From Dyella halodurans (GTDB taxonomy: Bacteria; Pseudomonadota; Gammaproteobacteria; Xanthomonadales; Rhodanobacteraceae), in contig NZ_JAPDPF010000001.1 in NCBI RefSeq assembly GCF_026283925.1, forward strand, positions 372,001-436,000: 64,000 nucleotides of DNA, written 5' to 3'. The number at the start of each line of letters is the position of its first letter. Positions within the stretch are counted from its first letter, which is position 1. Shown here one piece after another: positions 17,595 through 25,610 of the stretch. The position numbers and the translations under genes are program-made. The notes under the pieces are model-generated. The model did no database searches, was not told where the DNA came from, and saw only the letters and a list, made by a program, of their open reading frames with translations.

Positions 17595-18020
17595 TCAGGG
17601 ACAGCTGGACGGGAGATACTTCGGGTCAACGGTCGAACTGCAGGACCACTGGCCCGACGTATTGCGGTCCAGTTCGATGGTTTTTCCTTGAACTGGCGTA
17701 CTGCCAGTTAGTTGGCATTTGATATTGCCCGCTCCAACAGGTGTTACTGTCGACGAGATAGCGCTGCAACGTGGTGTGCTTGCGTCAAGCCCCAAGTTGT
17801 TGACATTGGCAAAGGTGCTACCCGTCGTGACGCCCTGGTTGATAAGCGTTTCGTAAGCGGTGCGCCCAGGACTGATCTCAGCCAGTGCCGCCGTCGTTTG
17901 AGACCGTGCGACATAGGTCTGATATTGCGGAAGGGCTATGGCAGCCAGGATGGCAATGATCGCCACGACGATCATCAATTCGATAAGCGTAAAGCCGGCG
18001 CTTGAATGCGGGCGGGACAC
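17595..18020 (-). CDS. pilA: type IV major pilin (distal copy)
   Basis: A 141-residue prepilin. The GTG at 18020 is chosen because a strong AGGGGGAG lies 6 bp upstream. It gives a 9-residue leader MSRPHSSAG before [20 protein letters not shown]. The C-terminal disulfide loop again spans 12 residues between Cys and Cys, followed by a final Pro. The N-terminal helix is nearly identical to that of the proximal copy, but the rest is strongly diverged. A well-placed sigma-54 type promoter lies directly upstream. Confidence 0.93.
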   Translation of the reverse strand: MSRPHSSAGFTLIELMIVVAIIAILAAIALPQYQTYVARSQTTAALAEISPGRTAYETLINQGVTTGSTFANVNNLGLDASTPRCSAISSTVTPVGAGNIKCQLTGSTPVQGKTIELDRNTSGQWSCSSTVDPKYLPSSCP

Positions 18021-18055
18021 GGCAGACTCCCCCTGAGTTTGTCGGGGCAAGGCTC

Positions 18056-18071
18056 AGCAGGTTCTGTACCA
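18056..18071 (-). promoter_or_regulatory. sigma-54 (-24/-12) promoter of distal pilA
   Basis: On the minus strand TGGTACAGAACCTGCT matches TGGCAC-N5-TTGCT with GG and GC exactly 10 bases apart. Transcription would start near 18045, about 25 bases before the GTG start. This fits PilR/RpoN control of major pilin genes known in Pseudomonas and Xanthomonas. Confidence 0.7.
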
Positions 18072-18434
18072 AGATCGGATATCGGGTCGCAAAATGTTGC
18101 GAGGCCGCATGTCGTTGCGGGAATCCGTGATGCCCATCACGTGTTCCGGTGACTTCAGTCTTCGCCTACATCGCTTCATCATCTCTGCCAGCAGCGCGAT
18201 CCATGCGAATAGAGCGGTGCTTTATCTCGCTCCCCTGCGCGCCTCGAAGGGGGGGGGCTCCCTGGAGTAGCAGAGGGAGAGTTAGGGAAGGGGTGGTTGG
18301 ACTTACCGAAGAGCCTCCCCCTCCTCGCAGCCCCCCACGCACAGCGGGAGAGGTAAATGTGGTGGTGCGCGCTTGCGCCGCGGGCCGCCGCCACTTACCG
18401 TCAGGGCTTTCGTAGCACCCAGGGAAACCATTCG
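18072..18434. other. intergenic region between distal pilA and the S9 peptidase
   Basis: No gene is supported here. The stretch 18228-18352 is rich in GGGAGAG and CCCCTCC blocks and looks like a decayed copy of the GGGGAGAG repeats seen at 25466-25604 and 63446-63590. The upstream part should hold the sigma-54 activator binding sites for pilA; none could be assigned by eye. Confidence 0.4.
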
Positions 18435-20513
18435 ATGAAACCCTTGTTTTTCGCGCTGGCCTTCGCGCTGGCCGGCAGTTCTGCGGTGGCGGCCGAGGTC
18501 GAGAGCCACGGCCCGCACCCATTCAATATCCGCGACCTGGTGATGATGGACCGCGTAGCAGATCCGCAGCTGTCACCGGATGGCCGTTACGCGCTCTATA
18601 CCGTGCGCGCCACCGACTATGCGGCGAACAAGGGCGTCACTTCGATCTACCTGCTCGACCTCGAAAAGAATGGCCAGCCGGTCAAGCTGGTCGATAAGGC
18701 CTCGTCGCCGCGCTGGGCACCGGATGGCAGCGCAATCTATTACGTGGCGCCGCAGGATGGCGTGGCGCAGCTGTGGCGTCACCCGTTTGGCAGGGCGACT
18801 GATACGAATGCCGTGCAGGTCACCCATGTGCCTATCGACGTTGATGGCTACAAGCTGTCGCCAGATGGCAAGAAGGCATTGATCACGCTGGGTGTGTTTA
18901 CCGACTGCGCCGACCTGGCCTGCACCAAGGAGCGACTGGACGTCCGTGCCGCGGACAAGGCGTCGGGCACGGTCTACGACAAGCTGTTCGTCCGTCACTG
19001 GGATACCTGGGCCGACGGTCGTCGCGCACAGCTCTTCATTACCGACCTGGACAATGCCAACGAGCAGCCGGTGTTGTTGACCCGCGGCATCGACGGCGAC
19101 GTGCCGAGCAAGCCGTTCGGCGACGAGGGTGAGTTCAGCTTCTCGCCGGATGGCAAGACGGTGTACTTCGACGCGCGCATTGCCGGCAAGACCGAGCCGT
19201 GGTCGACCAACTTCGATGTCTACAGCGTGCCGGCCGATGGCTCGGCTGCGCCCCGCAATCTCACCGCGGCCAATCAGGCCTGGGATGCTGCTCCGGTGCC
19301 GTCGCCAGACGGCAAGACGCTGTACTACCTGGCGATGAAGACGCCCGTGTCCGAATCGGATCGTTTTGGCATCATGGCGCTGGATCTGGCCACTGGCCAG
19401 AGACGCGAGGTGGCGCCGAACTGGGATCGCTCCGCCGGTGGCCTGCAGATTTCCAGCGACGGCAAGACGCTTTACACCACCGCTGACGATAACGGCCAGC
19501 ACCCGCTGTTCGCCGTCGACGTCGCCACCGGCAAGGTCAGCACGGTCGTCACCGATGGTGACGTGGGTGGCTATTCGCTGGGCAAGTCGCGTCTGCTGAT
19601 TCAGCGCGATGACCTCAAGCGCTCCGCCGACCTCTACCTGGCCGACCTTCAAGGCCAAGGCCTCAAGCAGGTGACGCACTACAACGCGGAGCGCCTCAAG
19701 AACGCGAAGATGGGTGAGCCGGAGTTCTTCACCTTCAAGGGCTGGAACAACGAGACGGTGCAGGGCTACGTGGTGAAGCCGGCCGACTACAAGCCCGGCA
19801 AGAAGTACCCGGTGGCCTTCATTGTCCATGGTGGTCCGCAAGGCGCCATGAGCAACGGCTGGAGCTATCGCTGGAATCCGCAGACCTACGCGGGCCAGGG
19901 CTTCGCCGTGGTCACCATCAACTTCCATGGTTCGACTGGTTACGGCAAAGCCTTCACCGATTCCATTTCGGGTGACTGGGGTGGCAAGCCGCTGGAAGAT
20001 CTCAAGGCCGGCTGGAAGGCCGCGCTCGCCAAATACAGCTTCCTCGACGGCGACCGCGCCTGCGCACTGGGTGCCAGCTACGGCGGCTATATGATCTATT
20101 GGATGGCTGGCGTGTGGAACGAGCCGTGGAAGTGCCTGGTCGATCACGACGGCGTGTTCGATGCACGCGCCATGTACTACGACACCGAGGAGGTGTGGTT
20201 CGAAGAGCGCGAGAACAGCGGCACCCAATTCGAGCATCCGGAGAACTACGAGAAGTTCAACCCGGTCAACCACGTCAAGGATTGGCGCGTGCCGATGCTG
20301 GTAGTCCATTCCGCGAAGGACTTCCGCATCCCTGATACACAGGGCCTGGGTGCGTTTACGGCGCTGCAGCGCCGCGGCATTCCTAGCCAGTTACTGCATT
20401 TCCCGGACGAGAACCACTGGGTACTGAAGCCGCAGAACAGCGTTCAGTGGCACGAGACGGTGAACGCGTGGTTGAAGCAATGGACGGCCAAGGATGCACC
20501 GGCGTCTCATTAA
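18435..20513 (+). CDS. S9 family (prolyl oligopeptidase-type) secreted peptidase
   Basis: A 692-residue protein with a signal peptide MKPLFFALAFALAGSSAVA, so it acts in the periplasm or outside the cell. The N-terminal two thirds form a TolB/WD40-like beta-propeller with repeated 'SPDGK' motifs. The C-terminal alpha/beta-hydrolase domain has catalytic Ser548 (GASYGGYM), Asp629 (AKDFRIPD) and His661 (ENHWVL). Such enzymes release di- or tripeptides from short peptides. The ATG at 18435 is chosen because the signal peptide starts there; the frame is open further upstream. Confidence 0.9.
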   Translation: MKPLFFALAFALAGSSAVAAEVESHGPHPFNIRDLVMMDRVADPQLSPDGRYALYTVRATDYAANKGVTSIYLLDLEKNGQPVKLVDKASSPRWAPDGSAIYYVAPQDGVAQLWRHPFGRATDTNAVQVTHVPIDVDGYKLSPDGKKALITLGVFTDCADLACTKERLDVRAADKASGTVYDKLFVRHWDTWADGRRAQLFITDLDNANEQPVLLTRGIDGDVPSKPFGDEGEFSFSPDGKTVYFDARIAGKTEPWSTNFDVYSVPADGSAAPRNLTAANQAWDAAPVPSPDGKTLYYLAMKTPVSESDRFGIMALDLATGQRREVAPNWDRSAGGLQISSDGKTLYTTADDNGQHPLFAVDVATGKVSTVVTDGDVGGYSLGKSRLLIQRDDLKRSADLYLADLQGQGLKQVTHYNAERLKNAKMGEPEFFTFKGWNNETVQGYVVKPADYKPGKKYPVAFIVHGGPQGAMSNGWSYRWNPQTYAGQGFAVVTINFHGSTGYGKAFTDSISGDWGGKPLEDLKAGWKAALAKYSFLDGDRACALGASYGGYMIYWMAGVWNEPWKCLVDHDGVFDARAMYYDTEEVWFEERENSGTQFEHPENYEKFNPVNHVKDWRVPMLVVHSAKDFRIPDTQGLGAFTALQRRGIPSQLLHFPDENHWVLKPQNSVQWHETVNAWLKQWTAKDAPASH

Positions 20514-20568
20514 TTGAATCGCTTCGCCCCTCCCCCTGCATCGCGGGGGGAGGTTGCGAGAGAGGGCT

Positions 20569-21591
20569 CTACAACCACTTCGCCCGCTTTAGGAAGACAT
20601 AGATGCTGCCCACGAGCGTGCCGACCACGGTAATGATCACTGGATATGCCCACGGCTTGTTGAGCTCAGGCATGTGCACGAAATTCATGCCATACCAGCT
20701 GGTGATCAAGGTTGGCGCGGCTAGCATGGCGGCGTAACCGGCGAGTCGCTTCATCACTTCGTTCTGACCGAACGTCACCAGCGAGAGGTTGACGTTGATG
20801 GCCGCGGCGAGCATTTCGCGCATGGCGCTGATGGATTCGTTGACACGGAACACATGATCGTAGACGTCGCGAAAATACGCGCGAAGTTCGTCCGGGATCA
20901 ATTGCGGATGCAGGCGAACGAGTTGGCTGATGATGTCCTGCATTGGCGCCACGGCAAGCCGGAGCGTCATCAGGTCGTGTTGCATATCATACAGCCGCCT
21001 GATCGTGCTGCGCTTGAACGTGTCGGAAAAGATGTCCTTTTCCAGTTCGTGCAGTTCCTCGCGAAAGTCCTTCACGATCGGCAACAGGTTGTCGACGATG
21101 AAGTCGAGCACGCCATACAGACCGTAGCTGGGGCCTAGCGCGAGCAGTTCTGGAGAGTTCTCGCAGTTGCGGCGCGCCGGGGCATAGGAAAGCGAGGCAC
21201 CGTGGCGCACGGTGACCAGATAGCGTGCACCCATAAATACATGGGTTTCGCCGAAGGCGAGGTGACCGCTTACCAGTTGGGCCGTCTGCACCACGACGAA
21301 AAGCGAATCGCCATAGGCCTCGATCTTGGTGCGCTGGTGGGCGTGCTGGGCGTCTTCGATCGCCAGGTCGTGCAGATCAAATTCTTCCTGCAACTTGTCG
21401 AGCAGCGGCCCGTCTGGCTCGAGCAAGCCCACCCACACAAACGTGTCGGGCTGCTTCAGTACCTCACTGATGTCGTCAAGACTGATGTCGCCAAGACGCT
21501 GGCCATTGAAGCGATAGGCGACGCAATTGACGACCATGGACGAGGGCGTCGATGGTTTGGGGGAGGGCGGCTGGGTCAGATGCATGCTCAA
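20569..21591 (-). CDS. corA: CorA-type magnesium/cobalt channel
   Basis: A 340-residue pentameric divalent-cation channel. A large cytoplasmic N-terminal domain precedes two C-terminal membrane helices. The signature GMN is at residues 301-303 ('WYGMNFVHMPEL'), and the last residues are basic (KRAKWL). It carries the coding region intact, while a damaged partial copy of its 5' end lies at 23060-23240. A CorC-family protein is encoded about 3 kb away. Confidence 0.93.
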   Translation of the reverse strand: MSMHLTQPPSPKPSTPSSMVVNCVAYRFNGQRLGDISLDDISEVLKQPDTFVWVGLLEPDGPLLDKLQEEFDLHDLAIEDAQHAHQRTKIEAYGDSLFVVVQTAQLVSGHLAFGETHVFMGARYLVTVRHGASLSYAPARRNCENSPELLALGPSYGLYGVLDFIVDNLLPIVKDFREELHELEKDIFSDTFKRSTIRRLYDMQHDLMTLRLAVAPMQDIISQLVRLHPQLIPDELRAYFRDVYDHVFRVNESISAMREMLAAAINVNLSLVTFGQNEVMKRLAGYAAMLAAPTLITSWYGMNFVHMPELNKPWAYPVIITVVGTLVGSIYVFLKRAKWL

Positions 21592-21631
21592 ATGATGCGC
21601 CGCCGTCTGAGACAGGGCAACGACAGCGGGC

Positions 21632-21754
21632 TTAGCGCCCGCTGATCCGGGCTGCGCAGTGTCTTCGCAGGCGCTGCGCCAGCGTCAGTCGGCACGGCAG
21701 GTCGAAGAGCAACCAAAGTCGATTTTGCCGTGTGACGCCAGGCGGCGGGTGCAC
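21632..21754 (-). pseudogene. fragment of a DUF4105 gene (C-terminal 40 codons)
   Basis: The minus-strand frame here encodes 'VHPPPGVTRQNRLWLLFDLP', then a further 20 residues ending ISGR and a stop. This aligns without gaps to the last 40 residues of the intact DUF4105 protein at 23255-24511 (MHLLPGVVQQNQPWLLF...IGGH). No N-terminal part is present. At DNA level 21595-21760 resembles 23210-23370. It is one half of a duplicated junction that surrounds the deacetylase gene. Confidence 0.8.
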
Positions 21755-22108
21755 CGGATCGCCTAGCCAGTCACGCTCGATCGGAGACGCTTGGTCGGCA
21801 ATCGAATTCATGATCCTGCAAGCCCATTCTCGAGAAAGAGGGTATGAGGCCACGGCTCGCTGGGACGTTTTTTGAAGTGCCCCGTAATGACAACAAAGCC
21901 TTCCTGAACCCAGAGGCGCGCGTGCCTTGCGTGAAAATTACGATCGAGATCACACTGCCGCGCCGCGTCAGCAAATGACAAATTTTCCGATGACAATCAC
22001 TGCTTTCGGCATCCGATGGTCACATGGGATGCTTATGCGTCGCTGCCAATGGACGTTATCAGTGATTGCGCGAGCTACGCGTTAGCCGCGGAGTGATTAC
22101 TTGCGTGC
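21755..22108. other. unassigned stretch before the deacetylase promoter
   Basis: Short open frames exist on the minus strand (for example 21808-21996) but none has a recognisable product or a good ribosome site. It lies inside the segment bounded by the duplicated corA/DUF4105 junction and is more A/T-rich than its surroundings. Confidence 0.4.
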
Positions 22109-22124
22109 TGGCACAATTCGTGCG
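22109..22124 (+). promoter_or_regulatory. candidate sigma-54 promoter of the deacetylase gene
   Basis: TGGCACAATTCGTGCG has a perfect TGGCAC -24 element and GC exactly 10 bases after GG. The predicted start near 22136 gives a leader of about 26 bases to the ATG at 22162. The -12 element is GTGCG rather than TTGCW. Confidence 0.55.
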
Positions 22125-22161
22125 TCCCACTCGTGGAACCTCGCCGAGCTAAGGGACGCTG

Positions 22162-23019
22162 ATGATTGGGTCTGATACTTCCGCCGTAGTCGCCAGCCCT
22201 CTCATGGCTCCCAACCTGGGTAATGCCGACAAGGCTCGCCATCGCGTCAGCGGTTGGATGAAATCCCTCACATGGATGGACGCTTGCCGTGCGGTGCTGC
22301 GCATCGTCGCGCTGACGGGAATGGCGCTGGGCATGCTCGCCATCGCCGCGTGGCTGACACCGGTCCCAAGTCAGTTCGTGCTTGGCGAGGACCTGCTCGG
22401 TGTTAGCGCACCCTCGTACCAGGAATGGCATCTCTTGAGCGACTGGTTGCACGGTCGCAAGTTCGTCGTTTTGACATTCGATGATGGCCCGACGGGCGAC
22501 GGCATGGATGAGCGCTTCCTGGCCATTCTTCGCAAGCATCACGCTCACGCTATGTTCTTTCTCGTTTGCAACAGGATCAATGAGAAAACCAGCCCCGTTC
22601 TCCACCGCATTGAAAGCGAGGGGCACACGATTGGCAATCACAGTCTCGACCATTTGCACCTGCGCGATCTCCCCTCGGATCAGGTATTTCATCAAATAGA
22701 TGCTTGCAGCTCACGAATCGCCAGCGTCACGGGGCACCGCCCGTATTACTTCCGTCCTCCGTTTGGGAATTCGTCGCCAGAGGTGGAGCACATAGCGGAA
22801 GCCGCCGGGGCGCACCCGATCTTCTGGAATGCAAGCAGCGATGACTACAAACTGCGCGAGCCCGAGGTGATTGTGCAACGCAGCCTGGATGAAGCGACCG
22901 ATATGTCAATTCTTCTCATGCACGAAAGAAAGGTGACGGAACGCGCGCTCGATGAAATCCTGACTCGGCTGGAAAAACAGGGATACGTATTCGTCCTTCC
23001 TTCAGAAAGGGGCAGGTGA
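22162..23019 (+). CDS. membrane-anchored polysaccharide deacetylase (NodB domain)
   Basis: A 285-residue protein with one membrane segment (about 46-66) and a periplasmic NodB/CE4 domain. Motif 1 is TFDDGP (D107, D108), motif 2 is HSLDH (H160, H164) and motif 3 is RPPFG (198-202). These supply the metal site and catalytic base used to remove N-acetyl or formyl groups from glycans. AAGGGA lies 5-6 bp before the ATG. The gene sits in a segment bounded by two decayed copies of the corA/DUF4105 junction and was probably inserted there. The substrate is unknown; an ArnD-like role cannot be excluded. Confidence 0.85.
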   Translation: MIGSDTSAVVASPLMAPNLGNADKARHRVSGWMKSLTWMDACRAVLRIVALTGMALGMLAIAAWLTPVPSQFVLGEDLLGVSAPSYQEWHLLSDWLHGRKFVVLTFDDGPTGDGMDERFLAILRKHHAHAMFFLVCNRINEKTSPVLHRIESEGHTIGNHSLDHLHLRDLPSDQVFHQIDACSSRIASVTGHRPYYFRPPFGNSSPEVEHIAEAAGAHPIFWNASSDDYKLREPEVIVQRSLDEATDMSILLMHERKVTERALDEILTRLEKQGYVFVLPSERGR

Positions 23020-23059
23020 AGCCTGGTCGGCCCGTTGATCGATGCTCTGATCAGGCCGA

Positions 23060-23240
23060 TTGGAGAGTTGGCATCACAACAAAAGGCGAGTCGCCGTAGG
23101 TCTCGATCATGGTGTGTTGGTGCGCGTGCCTAGCGTCCTTCAATCGCCCGGTCGTGCAGGTCGAACGCTTTCATCCGTGGGTCGACAGGACTTCGTCATC
23201 GGATGCGCGTACAAATGAGTTGCCGCCGTTTGAGATAGCG
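23060..23240 (-). pseudogene. corA: decayed corA 5' fragment with upstream spacer
   Basis: The stretch 23060-23165 aligns to 21280-21385 inside intact corA (shared 'TCGCCRTAGGYCTCGATC' and 'GGTCGTGCAG' blocks) at roughly 80 percent by eye, with small indels. About 200 bases of corA are then missing. From 23200 the alignment resumes at the corA start and the spacer (21583 onward), continuing into the DUF4105 end. No open frame remains. Confidence 0.75.
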
Positions 23241-23254
23241 CAAAGACAGCGGGC

Positions 23255-24511
23255 TTAGTGCCCGCCGATCTGTGCTGGGCGATGCCAGCGCAGGCACCAC
23301 GCCAACGCAAACCAGCACGGCAGGGCAAACAGCAGCCATGGCTGATTCTGCTGTACGACGCCGGGTAGCAGGTGCATCAGGATGGCGGCGAGCACGGCCA
23401 GCAACTGCAGCACGATCAGGCCATCGACAAATCGGGATGCGGCTACGCCACGACGTGAGCGCCACACGGCCCGCAGCAGCAGGAATGCGAGTGGGTTGAA
23501 CAGCAGCAGATTGGCGTTGGCCCATGCGGAGTGATGCGTGGTGAGTGTCCACAGCACGAGCAAGGCGAAGCCCACGAAGCCGGCAAGCACCAGATAGAGC
23601 GAGCCGAGTAGCGCATACACGGTCGGCGCGTAGTAGCGGGCCAGCACCAGCAGCGCTGCGAAGACCAGGCCGGCCAGCGCCAGAGGCAGGCGCAGATCCG
23701 GCGCGCTGTCAGGTGGCGGGATGAGCCGGTTCGGCGACATCACTTGTTCGTCCATCACCAAGGGGCGCATGCCGCCCTGGCCGTCGGGGACCTTCACCTG
23801 GCGCAGGCTGGTCTGCAACACCATCGGCAGGAAGCTCTCCTGCCAGGCGTTGAGCGGTTGATCCGCGTAGGGACCAAGGCCGAGGTCGAGGATCAGCATC
23901 AGCCACGCCTGCTGGCTCATCAGCCGTGCGGTTTGCTGGCGGAAGGTCATGCTGCCGGCACGCGCCTTGAGTTGTTCTCTCAATGCGCCGCCCAGGGCCT
24001 TGTCCAGGGCGTCGCGCACGCGGGTGGCGCAGTTGTCGGCGTAATAGTCGTAGCGGTAGCGCACGTTTTCCGGGCGCAGGTTCCACAGCAGGAAGTCGCG
24101 CAAATCCGCCGCTTGTGCGGGCGTGAACGCGAGTCTCTGGCGCGTTACCGAGCGGCCCACGTCGACGTAGTAGTGCTGGTCGACATCGGAGGGTGCGGCG
24201 TCCATCAGATAGTTCATGCGGCCGCGCGCGAAGTTGAGCAGGAAGCCCCGCTCGTCGAAGTCGAACACGCCATAGTTGAAGCTGACGGCTTCGCCGCTGA
24301 CGCTATCGCGCAGTTCGATGGCGTCGTGGCCGAAGCGTTCCCAGTAGGTCTCGCCGGGACCGTAGGTGATCAGCGACACTTCGAGCTGGCTGCCCGGTGC
24401 ATCGGCGACACCCGCCCACGCCTGGGACGGCCAGCCGAGCAGGCAGCACAGCAATAACACTGCGCTGGCCAGGAATCGATGAAGTGCTTGGGGCATGGTC
24501 GATGCCGGCAT
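23255..24511 (-). CDS. DUF4105 (Lnb N-terminal periplasmic domain) membrane protein
   Basis: About 418 residues. A signal sequence (LASAVLLLCCLLGWPSQAWA) precedes a periplasmic DUF4105 domain that contains 'YWERFGHDAIELRD', 'FNYGVFDFDERGF' and 'YRYDYYADNCATRVRDAL', with conserved His and Cys residues of a NlpC/P60-like hydrolase fold. The C terminus has four to five membrane helices. The biochemical role is not established for this group. Starts at 24535 (GTG overlapping the corC stop), 24511 and 24496 are all possible; 24511 is a compromise. Confidence 0.8.
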   Translation of the reverse strand: MPASTMPQALHRFLASAVLLLCCLLGWPSQAWAGVADAPGSQLEVSLITYGPGETYWERFGHDAIELRDSVSGEAVSFNYGVFDFDERGFLLNFARGRMNYLMDAAPSDVDQHYYVDVGRSVTRQRLAFTPAQAADLRDFLLWNLRPENVRYRYDYYADNCATRVRDALDKALGGALREQLKARAGSMTFRQQTARLMSQQAWLMLILDLGLGPYADQPLNAWQESFLPMVLQTSLRQVKVPDGQGGMRPLVMDEQVMSPNRLIPPPDSAPDLRLPLALAGLVFAALLVLARYYAPTVYALLGSLYLVLAGFVGFALLVLWTLTTHHSAWANANLLLFNPLAFLLLRAVWRSRRGVAASRFVDGLIVLQLLAVLAAILMHLLPGVVQQNQPWLLFALPCWFALAWCLRWHRPAQIGGH

Positions 24512-24531
24512 CCTGGCCAATGAACGCACGT

Positions 24532-25380
24532 TCACGCCTCCGGGCGCCGGACAACGCGGAACGCCTGCACGCGCCGGTCGTCTGCTTCGGTGACATGGAA
24601 CAGATAGTCGCCGATGGCGATCTCCTCGCCTACTTCGGGCAGGTGGCCGAACTCCGACGTGCACATGCCGCCCACGGTATCGAATTCCTCGTCGGAGAAA
24701 CTGGCGCCGGTCTGCTCGTTGAAGTCGGCAATCGGCGTCAGTGCGCTGACGATCCAGCCACCGCCGGACTGCTCGTGCATGAGCGTGGGCTCTTCCTCGT
24801 CGTCGTGCTCGTCATCGATTTCGCCGACGATCTGTTCGAGCACGTCCTCGATGGTGATGAGGCCGGCGACGCCGCCGTATTCGTCCACCACCAGTGCCAT
24901 GTGGTTGCGCGTGTGGCGAAACTCCGCCAGCAGCACGTTAAGGCGCATCGATTCGGGAATCAGCACGGCAGGGCGCAGCACGCTGCCGATGTCGAAGTGG
25001 TCGCCATTGCCGACGAACTTCAGCAGGTCCTTGGCGAGCAGGATGCCAAGGATGTCGTCCTTGTCTTCACCGTGCACGGGGAAGCGGGAGTGGCCCGATT
25101 CCACCACGGTGTCGAGGATCTCGCGCAACGGAGCCTCGGCGGACAGCATCACGATCTGGGTGCGCGGGACCATGGCATCGTCCACGCTCAGCTCGGTAAC
25201 CTTGATCGCACCCTCGACCATGGTCAGGGTGTCGTTGGACATCAGGCCGTTGGCCTGGGCGGCGCGCAGCTCCTCGATGAGCTCCTTGCGGTTGCGCGGT
25301 TCGCCGGAAAACATATGGCCCAGTCGATCCCACCACTTGCGGTGAGCCGGGCCGCTGGTACTGCCAGGGTCCTCGTTCAT
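24532..25380 (-). CDS. corC: CorC/HlyC-family CBS-domain protein
   Basis: A 282-residue soluble protein with a CBS pair ('DAMVPRTQIVMLSAEAPLREIL', 'VHGEDKDDILGILLAKDLL', 'VVDEYGGVAGLITIEDVLE') and a C-terminal CorC_HlyC transporter-associated domain ending in 'EIAIGDYLFHVTEADDRRVQAF'. The family is linked to Mg/Co efflux and membrane homeostasis. The ybeZ-ybeY-corC order is conserved in gammaproteobacteria and is kept here, interrupted only by the repeat at 25466-25604. Confidence 0.92.
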   Translation of the reverse strand: MNEDPGSTSGPAHRKWWDRLGHMFSGEPRNRKELIEELRAAQANGLMSNDTLTMVEGAIKVTELSVDDAMVPRTQIVMLSAEAPLREILDTVVESGHSRFPVHGEDKDDILGILLAKDLLKFVGNGDHFDIGSVLRPAVLIPESMRLNVLLAEFRHTRNHMALVVDEYGGVAGLITIEDVLEQIVGEIDDEHDDEEEPTLMHEQSGGGWIVSALTPIADFNEQTGASFSDEEFDTVGGMCTSEFGHLPEVGEEIAIGDYLFHVTEADDRRVQAFRVVRRPEA

Positions 25381-25465
25381 TACTCTTGCGAATGCAGCCC
25401 ATGGTCGGGCGGAAACGCCAGTCTAGCGGAAAATTCGTGACGATTCAGAGTGCTGGCGCGGAGCG

Positions 25466-25604
25466 CCATTCCCTCTCCCCTTGGGGGAGAGGGTAGGGTG
25501 AGGGGCCAATCTTGCGGTGAGGCTCGTTTTTGACGGGCCTTGTTGGGACTTTCCCGCGAGCACCCGCCCTTCACCTCGGTCCTCTCCCCACAGGGGAGAG
25601 GAAG
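25466..25604. repeat. composite palindromic repeat, copy 1
   Basis: Two CTCTCCCC/GGGGAGAG hairpins about 110 bases apart, with conserved flanks (GGGTGAGGGG on the inner side of the left hairpin, CACCTCGGTC on the inner side of the right one). The same element occurs in opposite orientation at 63446-63590. It lies between corC and ybeY and looks like a REP-doublet or MITE-like unit. Confidence 0.7.
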
Positions 25605-25610
25605 ACAAGC

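Noticed and set aside
18573-20309. 578-codon minus-strand frame inside the S9 peptidase gene
   Set aside because: The composition (His/Arg/Val-rich) is that of an antisense shadow; the plus-strand protein has a full catalytic triad.
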